Origin: Saccharopolyspora endophytica
Lineage (GTDB): Bacteria > Actinomycetota > Actinomycetes > Mycobacteriales > Pseudonocardiaceae
Direction of reading: 5' to 3'
Assembly: GCF_018070075.1 (NCBI RefSeq)
Contig: NZ_JAGPXE010000010.1
Span: 244,406-308,405, forward strand
DNA length: 64,000 nucleotides
This document shows, piece after piece, positions 58,942 to 64,000 of the stretch (position 1 is its first letter; the number at the start of each line of letters is the position of its first letter). Made by a program: the position numbers and the translations under genes. The notes below the pieces were generated by a model that did no database searches, was not told the origin of the DNA, and saw only the letters and a program-made list of their open reading frames with translations.

Positions 58942-59811
58942 TTGATCGAACTCGACGGGCACCGGTGGATCAAGGAGCCGATGGGCGCCGACCTGCAGCG
59001 CCTGTGGCGGGTGGACGACGTGCTGTGGGAGGGCGACACCCCCTACCAGCACGTGGTGATCGCGCGGACCGCGCAAGGCGTCTCGCTGTTCTGCGACGAC
59101 GACCGCCAGAGCACCGAGTTCTCCCAGCTGGTCTACCACGAGGCCATGATGGTGCCGGCGTTCCTGCTGGCCGCGCAGGTGGAGCGGGTGCTGATCATCG
59201 GGTCGAGCGAGGGCGTGGCCAGCCAGATGGCCGTCGCCGCCGGCGCGACCCGGGTGGATCACGTCGACATCGACGAGCTGTGCGTGCGCAAGTGCGCCGA
59301 GCACCTGCCCTACGGCTACACCCCGGAGGAGCTGGCTGCCGCCGAGAAGGGCGAAGGCCCGGTCACCCTCCACTTCGCCGACGGCTGGAGCTTCCTGGAC
59401 ACGGCCCCGCCGGAGGGCTACGACATCGTCGTGGTCGACCTGCCCGACGAGCGCGCTGACGACGACGGTCAGCACAACCGGCTCTACGGCCTGGAGTTCA
59501 TCCAGCGCTGCCAGTCGGTGCTGTCGGCCGGTGGTGTGGTGGCCTTCCAGGGCGGCTGCCCGACGGTGTGGCGCAACGAGACGCTGATCCGCGCCTACAA
59601 CCGGTTCCAGTCGGCGTTCGAGACGGTCGCCTACTTCGGTTCCGACGAGCACGAGTGGGCGTTCCTGTTCGGCCGGGTCGAGCCGATCGACGACCCGATC
59701 AACCTCATGCTCGAAGCGCTCCCGAGCAGCGCTTACGAGCCCGAGACGATCGACGACGCGTCGCTGATCGGCGCCACGGTCCCCCCGATCTCGGTGCGGA
59801 ACCAGTCCTGA
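58942..59811 (+). CDS. speE: Divergent spermidine synthase-like aminopropyltransferase
   Basis: 289 residues from a TTG at 58942 (AGGAGGAAC upstream). Starts LIELDGHRWIKEP; substrate loop DDDRQSTEFSQLVYHEAM is SpeE-like. The AdoMet loop reads VLIIGSSEGVASQ instead of the usual GGGDG(G), and the catalytic D-S/T-x-DP motif is replaced by VVVDLPDERADDDGQHNRLYG (in part). VDIDELCVRKC keeps the ribose-binding Asp. Context (decarboxylase, speD) supports aminopropyl transfer, but altered motifs allow a different acceptor or specificity. Confidence 0.8.
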   Translation: MIELDGHRWIKEPMGADLQRLWRVDDVLWEGDTPYQHVVIARTAQGVSLFCDDDRQSTEFSQLVYHEAMMVPAFLLAAQVERVLIIGSSEGVASQMAVAAGATRVDHVDIDELCVRKCAEHLPYGYTPEELAAAEKGEGPVTLHFADGWSFLDTAPPEGYDIVVVDLPDERADDDGQHNRLYGLEFIQRCQSVLSAGGVVAFQGGCPTVWRNETLIRAYNRFQSAFETVAYFGSDEHEWAFLFGRVEPIDDPINLMLEALPSSAYEPETIDDASLIGATVPPISVRNQS

Positions 59812-59821
59812 TCCGACCAGG

Positions 59822-59879
59822 CCCCTGACCAGGGGAACCGCCTTCCGCCCTCGACGCTCCGCCCTACGGGGCGTCGAGG
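59822..59879. terminator. Two hairpins between speE and the convergent gene
   Basis: CCCCT-GACC-AGGGG (59822-59835) follows the speE stop. CCTCGACGC (59849-59857) pairs with GCGTCGAGG (59871-59879), the right arm lying in the 3' end of the convergent gene. Confidence 0.55.
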
Positions 59880-60937
59880 TAGGGGTGGAAGTCCATCGCC
59901 CCGTCGCGCGGGAGGAACCACTGGTCGAAGGCGAGGCCCTGGGTGTGCAGCTCGGCTTCGAGCTTGGCGGCCCGCTCCACGACCTCCGGCTCGGCGTCGC
60001 CGGCCAGCGGCACGTCGATCTCGTAGAGCTCGTGGTGCTCCAGGCCGCCGAGCGCTGCGTCCGCGAAGTTCTCGAACACCGGCTCGCTGTCGTCCCACGA
60101 CATGAGCTCCGCGGCTTCCAGGACCACCCGCGCCTCGTTGATCACCAGCCGCAGCGCGAGCGCTTCGGCGACGCTGCGCGGCGAGGTCCACACCGGTTCG
60201 GTGAGCCGGACCGCCACGGCCGCTGAGGCCAGCACGAACGCGCGGGCGAAGAACGCGTCGTAGCGCTTGTCGTAGCAGGGCGGCAGCTCTTCCAGGACGA
60301 GCAGTCCGACGGCGTCGGCGACGGTCGCGTTGTTGACCGCCAGCGCCAGCTCGTCGTAGAAGATCTCGTCGGTCACCACCCGCACCGCGTGCACCAGGGC
60401 GCCCGCGGCCAACGCCGCCTGCTCTCCCCCGACGCCGAAGACCTCGGTGTCGAAGGCCCGCAGCCTGGGAGCGAGCTCGGTGAGCCGGCGCTTCCAGTGG
60501 GCGGCGTCCATCGCGGGCTCGCCGGAGGACTCCAGGGCCTCCTCGATGGCGGCCTGCAGCGCGTCGTCGGCGTCGACGTCGTCCGCGGCGGCCAGCCGCT
60601 CGTTGAACTCGTCCTCGGTGATGCGCACCGCCGACTCGGCGACGGACCAGCCGATCAGCAGCTCGGTCTCGACGATCAGCTCGTCGAGCACCGAGGCCGC
60701 GCCCTCCTCCGCCGCCTGCAGCGACGGCGCGTCCAGCGCGAGCAGCACGCTCACGCCCGCCGGGTGCACGGTGATGCGGTAGTCGAGCACGTCGATCTCG
60801 GACTCCTCCGGCCCGCTGACCCCCTCGACCATGGCGAGGTGGCGGTCGAGCACGGCCGCGACCCCTTCCTGCTGCAGCGGGTCCAGCTCCACCACCTCGG
60901 CAGGTGGCGCCAGTTCTGCCGTCACCGCGTAATCCAC
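59864..60937 (-). CDS. Conserved hypothetical protein, 357 aa
   Basis: GTG at 60937 (AGGAGAGGG upstream); longer frames to 61031 would overlap the ribokinase leader. Acidic, soluble, all-alpha in the C-terminal two thirds with a beta N-terminal part (EIDVLDYRITVHPAGVSVLLAL in pieces). Strand-helix blocks such as SWDDSEPVFENFADAAL and HHELYEIDVPLA recur in actinobacterial hypotheticals. No catalytic motif, signal or membrane segment. Function not assigned. Confidence 0.7.
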   Translation of the reverse strand: MDYAVTAELAPPAEVVELDPLQQEGVAAVLDRHLAMVEGVSGPEESEIDVLDYRITVHPAGVSVLLALDAPSLQAAEEGAASVLDELIVETELLIGWSVAESAVRITEDEFNERLAAADDVDADDALQAAIEEALESSGEPAMDAAHWKRRLTELAPRLRAFDTEVFGVGGEQAALAAGALVHAVRVVTDEIFYDELALAVNNATVADAVGLLVLEELPPCYDKRYDAFFARAFVLASAAVAVRLTEPVWTSPRSVAEALALRLVINEARVVLEAAELMSWDDSEPVFENFADAALGGLEHHELYEIDVPLAGDAEPEVVERAAKLEAELHTQGLAFDQWFLPRDGAMDFHPYLDAP

Positions 60938-61039
60938 CGCGTATCGCCCTCTCCTCGACTGCTGGACGGCATGGTACGACGTCCCCCTGCCGGTGACCCG
61001 TCCAGCAGGCGGGGTGTCGGAGTCGGCCATGATGGTCCG

Positions 61040-61936
61040 GTGACGACGAGCGTGGTGGTCTTCGGCAGCTGCAACATGGACCTGGTGGCCTACGTGCCGG
61101 TCGCGCCCCAGCAGGGCGAGACGGTCACCGGCCGCGAGTTCCGCACGGTCCCCGGTGGCAAGGGCGCCAACCAGGCGATCGCCGCCGCGAAGGCGGGTGC
61201 GGACGCGCGCATGATCGGCGCGGTCGGTGGCGACGAGTTCGGAGCCGAGATCCGCCGGGTGCTCCAGGAATCCACTGTGGACGTCCAGGGCCTGCGAACG
61301 GCGCCCGGCCGCAGCGGAACGGCGCACATCGTGGTCGACGACGGTGGCGACAACTCGATCGTCGTGGTCCCGGCGGCCAACGGAACCGTGGACGCGCTCG
61401 CCGACGGCGACGAGGAGATCATCGCCGGTTCGGACAGCCTGCTGCTGCAACTGGAGATCCCGCAGTCCGGGGTGGCCGCGGCTGCGGCGGCGGGCAAGCG
61501 CAACGGCGTGCGGGTCGTGCTCACCCCCGCTCCGGCGGTCCCGCTGCCCGAGGAACTGCTGCGCGACGTGGACCTGCTGGTGCCCAACGAGCACGAGGCG
61601 GCCGTGCTGACCGGCCACGACGACCCCGAACGCGCGCTGACGGCGCTGCTGGAGCTGGTTCCCGAGGTGGTGATCACGCTCGGTGCCCGGGGGTGCGTCT
61701 ACGGCAGCCGAGAAGGGGCCCGCCACGAGGTCCCGGCGTTCGAGGTCCAGGCGGTGGACACCACGGCGGCCGGCGACACCTTCGTCGGTGTCCTCAGCGC
61801 CGCGCTGGGCGAGGGAGAAGAGGTCCCGGCCGCGTTGCGCAGGGCGGCAGCGGGATCAGCACTGTCCGTGCAGCGCAATGGCGCGACCAGCGCGATGCCG
61901 ACTCGGGATGAAATCGTCCGCTTCATGGCGAACTGA
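61040..61936 (+). CDS. rbsK: Ribokinase (PfkB family)
   Basis: 298 residues from GTG at 61040. VFGSCNMDLVAYV, the substrate motif PGGKGANQAIAAAKAG, NEHEAAVLTG and the ATP/anion-hole motif DTTAAGDTFVGVLSAAL with the catalytic Asp. It phosphorylates D-ribose at O5; other PfkB sugars are possible. No ribose transporter or RbsD gene is adjacent. A nested hairpin follows. Confidence 0.93.
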   Translation: MTTSVVVFGSCNMDLVAYVPVAPQQGETVTGREFRTVPGGKGANQAIAAAKAGADARMIGAVGGDEFGAEIRRVLQESTVDVQGLRTAPGRSGTAHIVVDDGGDNSIVVVPAANGTVDALADGDEEIIAGSDSLLLQLEIPQSGVAAAAAAGKRNGVRVVLTPAPAVPLPEELLRDVDLLVPNEHEAAVLTGHDDPERALTALLELVPEVVITLGARGCVYGSREGARHEVPAFEVQAVDTTAAGDTFVGVLSAALGEGEEVPAALRRAAAGSALSVQRNGATSAMPTRDEIVRFMAN

Positions 61937-61951
61937 TAGTCGGAAACCTCG

Positions 61952-61997
61952 ATTACCGGCTGCCGACGACCGCCACCGGCGGTCATTGCCGGGTAAT
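61952..61997 (+). terminator. Nested hairpin after ribokinase
   Basis: Inner stem GACCGCC-ACC-GGCGGTC (61968-61984), enclosed by ATTACCGG (61952-61959) and CCGGGTAAT (61989-61997). It also faces the convergent lsr2 gene. Confidence 0.65.
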
Positions 61998-62062
61998 GCG
62001 CGAGACTTTTGCGGGAGGCCGGAAATGTCCGAAGCCAAATCCGGCCACCCGTGCCCGGCTGT

Positions 62063-62407
62063 TCACCCAGCGTTGTCGTAAGCCTCGACGATCTCAGCCG
62101 GAATGCGACCCCGGTCGGAAACCTGCATGCCCTGTTCCCGAGCCCATTCCCGAATGGCCTGGTTGCGTTCCCGGTCGGCCTGCGTCGGCGCGCCCGAGGG
62201 CTTGCCCGGCTTGGTGCCAGACCGCTTGCGGCCACCGGTCTTACGTGCGTTGGCCACGAAGGAGGCCAGCGCGTCCCGCAGTTTCGCGGCGTTGTCGACG
62301 GACAGGTCGATTTGGTAGTTCACCCCGTCCAGGGCGAACTCGACGGTGCTGTCGGCTTGCGAGCCGTCGACATCGTCGACCAGCTGCACGGTGACTTTCT
62401 GCGCCAC
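62063..62407 (-). CDS. lsr2: Lsr2 nucleoid-associated protein
   Basis: 114 residues from GTG at 62407 (GAGG 7 nt upstream). N-terminal dimerisation domain VAQKVTVQLVDDVDGS through VANARKTGGRK, and the C-terminal AT-rich minor-groove binding domain NQAIREWAREQGMQVSDRGRIP with the RGR hook (about residues 98-100) and VEAYDNAG. Full-length H-NS-like silencer. Divergent from a second Lsr2-type gene across a 361-bp region. Confidence 0.96.
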   Translation of the reverse strand: MAQKVTVQLVDDVDGSQADSTVEFALDGVNYQIDLSVDNAAKLRDALASFVANARKTGGRKRSGTKPGKPSGAPTQADRERNQAIREWAREQGMQVSDRGRIPAEIVEAYDNAG

Positions 62408-62768
62408 GGTTAAACCTCGATTCCGGCTCGAATCCAGTCTCTGCGCGCACATGCCCGCGCGACGAAGAGCGAGCGAACAATAAACGATCGTCGGAAGAAT
62501 GTTCCACCCGGTATCGAATTTCGGCCGCCGGTCGGATTACCTTGGGTTCAAAACCGGCGCATCCGGTTACCGACCGTTAGTCGGGCGGTGGCCGGGCCGC
62601 GGCAGCGGACGTCCGGCGGGCCGAGCGGTTTTCGGCCGATCGGGCTGCTGTTCTATGGTTGAGTGCGAGACATCTGCTAAGTGTCGTGCTACAACGTGGT
62701 CAGGACCAGCAGTAGTCTTACCTGGAAGTCGCGGATCGAGACGGGGCGCGTTCCCGAGACAGGTGATC
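62408..62768. other. 361-bp divergent region between the lsr2 paralogues
   Basis: Contains AT-richer stretches (AACAATAAACGATCG near 62480; TTCAAAACCGG near 62550) where Lsr2 could bind and autoregulate, and a TAGTCT box near 62713 that may be the -10 of the rightward gene. No gene or strong dyad was found. Confidence 0.4.
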
Positions 62769-63227
62769 ATGGCCGAGCGGATTCAGGTTGATCTCGTCGA
62801 TGACATCGACGGGTCGCCAGCCAAGCACACCGTCACTTTCGCGCTGGACGGCGTGAGCTACGAAATCGACCTGAACGACGGCAACGCTCAAGCGCTGCGT
62901 TCTGTGTTCGACCGCTACATCAAGGCCGCTCGCGCGCCCAAGCCCGCGGCTCCTCGCAGCACCAAGCAGCAGGAGCGCGAAGAGGAGCAGGCGCGGCAGG
63001 CCAACAAGCAGCTCACCGAGCAGATTCGCGGTGCCGCCCAGCGCACCCGCGAGGCCTTGAAGAAGCCGGAAGCGGCGGATGCCGCGCAGGCTCCTGAGAA
63101 GGACGCTGAACCGGAGCCGGTCACCGCGAAGGAATCGGAGCTGGTTCCCGCCGAGGAGGCCAAGCCCGAGACCGGTGCCGAGGCGCCGGCGGTGTCGCTG
63201 CCGCTGTTCTCCTCCGCCGTCGACTAG
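62769..63227 (+). CDS. Lsr2 paralogue without the DNA-binding domain
   Basis: 152 residues from ATG at 62769 (AGGTGATC upstream). Residues 1-55 match the Lsr2 dimer domain (MAERIQVDLVDDIDGS, FALDGVSYEIDLND, RSVFDRYIKAAR). From residue 60 on there is no RGR hook; instead comes a Lys/Glu/Gln-rich helix (STKQQEREEEQARQANKQL) and an acidic tail ending AVSLPLFSSAVD. It could dimerise with Lsr2 and poison or tune its bridging (inference). Strong terminator follows. Confidence 0.88.
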   Translation: MAERIQVDLVDDIDGSPAKHTVTFALDGVSYEIDLNDGNAQALRSVFDRYIKAARAPKPAAPRSTKQQEREEEQARQANKQLTEQIRGAAQRTREALKKPEAADAAQAPEKDAEPEPVTAKESELVPAEEAKPETGAEAPAVSLPLFSSAVD

Positions 63228-63248
63228 AACCGGCGCGACGACCGCAGC

Positions 63249-63288
63249 AAAAACCGCACCGGAGATCTCTGCTGAATCCGGTGCGGTT
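63249..63288. terminator. Bidirectional terminator with T tract on the minus strand
   Basis: AACCGCACCGGA (63252-63263) pairs with TCCGGTGCGGTT (63277-63288), 13-nt loop. AAAAA at 63249-63253 gives a T5 tail for leftward transcripts. Confidence 0.8.
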
Positions 63289-63306
63289 CGAGTTCTCGGG
63301 TGTTGT

Positions 63307-63495
63307 TCAGTCCGCCGCGCGGTGTCTCCGCGCACGCGTGCGGGTGCCCGTCGCGCGCGTTTCCTTCACCGGTGCCGAGTCCGCTCCGTCGGCGAGCGCG
63401 GCCGCGAACTCCGGTGGAGCGCTCGGGCCCCAGTTGCGATCCTCCGGATCAGCCAGAGTGTTGCGCAGCTCGGTGTATATCGGAGTCGAGTCCAC
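63307..63495 (-). CDS. Small conserved hypothetical protein, 62 aa
   Basis: GTG at 63495 (GGGGG 6 nt upstream). VDSTPIYTELRNTLADPEDRN then a Pro/Ala middle and a very basic tail RTRARRHRAAD. A good ribosome site and a T-tailed terminator directly downstream support a real gene. No domain recognised; the basic tail suggests nucleic-acid or membrane contact. Longer frames to 63573 are possible. Confidence 0.55.
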   Translation of the reverse strand: MDSTPIYTELRNTLADPEDRNWGPSAPPEFAAALADGADSAPVKETRATGTRTRARRHRAAD

Positions 63496-64000
63496 TGCTA
63501 CCCCCGTTCTGACAAGTCGTCGGCAGGCTACCCGCGAAATCGCGCAGTACCCGCTCCTAAGACCAACTACCACCCGAAGGTGGATCGCGCACTACGCCCG
63601 CCGTCCACGAGCCGTTCATGCCGCGAAACCCTCCAAATGGCTTCTGACCTGGGGTTTTACCCTTTAAGGGGGGGTGGTGTTCACGGGGTTTTTCGGGGTG
63701 CGTAAAGTATTCCAAGTCAGAGCGACACGGGCCGGGAAAAACCGGGTCGGGCCTGACGGGGCCCCGAGAACCTCGCTTAAACCTTAGGGTGTTAGTGTGG
63801 TGGGGCCCGAGAAAAACGGGTAAGACCTTTTGATAATGTGAATACCGATTGAGCGGTTGTTTCGCTTGATGTTGCCGGGTACGGGGCTTGCTTGAAGGTC
63901 ACGGAATGGCGACGGACGAGAATGAGACCCCCGGTTTGACCGAGGAAATCAGGATGGTCTAGAGTAGGAAACACCGCGAGAGCGGGAATCACCGAGGAAA
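63496..64000 (+). other. Leader region of a probable rRNA operon
   Basis: No gene is supported in the last 505 bp, where base composition drops and runs of A and T appear. It holds several promoter-like elements: TAAAGT at 63703-63708 with TTCACG 17 bp upstream, GATAAT at 63832-63837, and the strong TTGACC/TAGAGT pair at 63936. Multiple tandem promoters before 16S rRNA are usual in actinomycetes. Confidence 0.55.
63936..63965 (+). promoter_or_regulatory. Strong promoter, probably rRNA operon P1
   Basis: TTGACC (63936-63941), 18-bp spacer, TAGAGT (63960-63965), followed by a leader with CCGCGAGAGCGG that could form the RNase III/antitermination region. This combination matches rrn promoters of Saccharopolyspora and relatives from memory. 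The 16S gene would lie beyond the edge. Confidence 0.7.

Noticed and set aside
63792..63992. Minus-strand frame of 66 codons at the right edge
   Set aside because: It overlaps the rRNA-operon promoter region and has no ribosome site or domain.
63496..64000. Start of a 16S rRNA gene
   Set aside because: No conserved 16S 5' sequence is visible before the edge; only promoter-like elements are present.

Overview
The window is high-GC chromosomal DNA from an actinobacterium, most likely a Pseudonocardiaceae member such as Saccharopolyspora (an inference from gene content and codon use). Supporting signs are GTG/TTG starts, NarL-type two-component systems, two Lsr2 proteins, a tRNA without an encoded CCA, and a right edge that looks like the promoter leader of an rRNA operon. 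I see no phage, no transposase gene and no CRISPR array.

Layout. 1-4.6 kb: edge of a GT39-like membrane glycosyltransferase, a NarL-type kinase/regulator pair and a secreted trypsin-like protease. 4.6-8.4 kb: an isoleucyl-tRNA synthetase with an altered class I signature (GTHH in place of HIGH) beside an IclR regulator. 8.4-13.6 kb: an extradiol dioxygenase divergent from its MarR regulator, a fumarylacetoacetate-hydrolase-family enzyme and a secreted penicillin-acylase-family enzyme. 13.7-17.3 kb: an uncharacterised pair, a P-loop ATPase and a membrane-anchored periplasmic-binding-type protein. 17.3-23.9 kb: M20 peptidase, streptogramin-lyase-like propeller, DUF6010 protein, aldo/keto reductase, amidase, and their MarR and TetR regulators. 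24.1-27.7 kb: a three-subunit PaoABC-like molybdenum aldehyde oxidoreductase with a TetR-type operator inside its promoter. 27.7-28.8 kb: an AhpD-like peroxidase and an Rrf2 regulator sharing an operator. 28.9-32.4 kb: tandem duplicated Tat-exported GH13 enzymes. 32.7-34.4 kb: small genes, a poly-gamma-glutamate hydrolase and a frameshifted DHFR-family gene. 34.5-39.6 kb: an ABC transporter flanked by two sensor kinases, plus one response regulator. 40-43.1 kb: secreted peptide, acyl-CoA-dehydrogenase-like enzyme, and a MerR regulator with a SpoIIM-like membrane protein, both preceded by MerR-type promoters with 19-bp spacers. 43.3-44.8 kb: a DUF4143 ATPase behind four 23-bp repeats, then an unusual tRNA with anticodon UAG. 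45-47 kb: DUF3618, MOSC, TetR and a conserved small protein. 47.1-56.6 kb: a purine catabolism regulon (xanthine dehydrogenase, 8-oxoguanine-deaminase-like and guanine-deaminase-like enzymes, purine permease, MobA/MocA-like transferase) opposite a PucR regulator. 56.9-59.8 kb: a polyamine set (ornithine-decarboxylase type enzyme, SpeD, SpeE-like). 59.9-63.5 kb: conserved hypothetical, ribokinase, two divergent lsr2 paralogues and a small protein. 63.6-64 kb: rRNA-operon promoter region.

A dispersed intergenic repeat of about 190-230 bp occurs at 3.4, 32.5, 56.7 (inverted) and 58.7 kb, with a 67-bp deletion form at 39.0 kb. The longest copy has terminal inverted repeats, so it behaves like a MITE family.

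The best leads for something undescribed are the ATPase/tethered-sensor pair, the DUF4143 gene with its iteron promoter, the GXHH isoleucyl-tRNA synthetase, the short-variable-loop UAG tRNA, and the repeat family.
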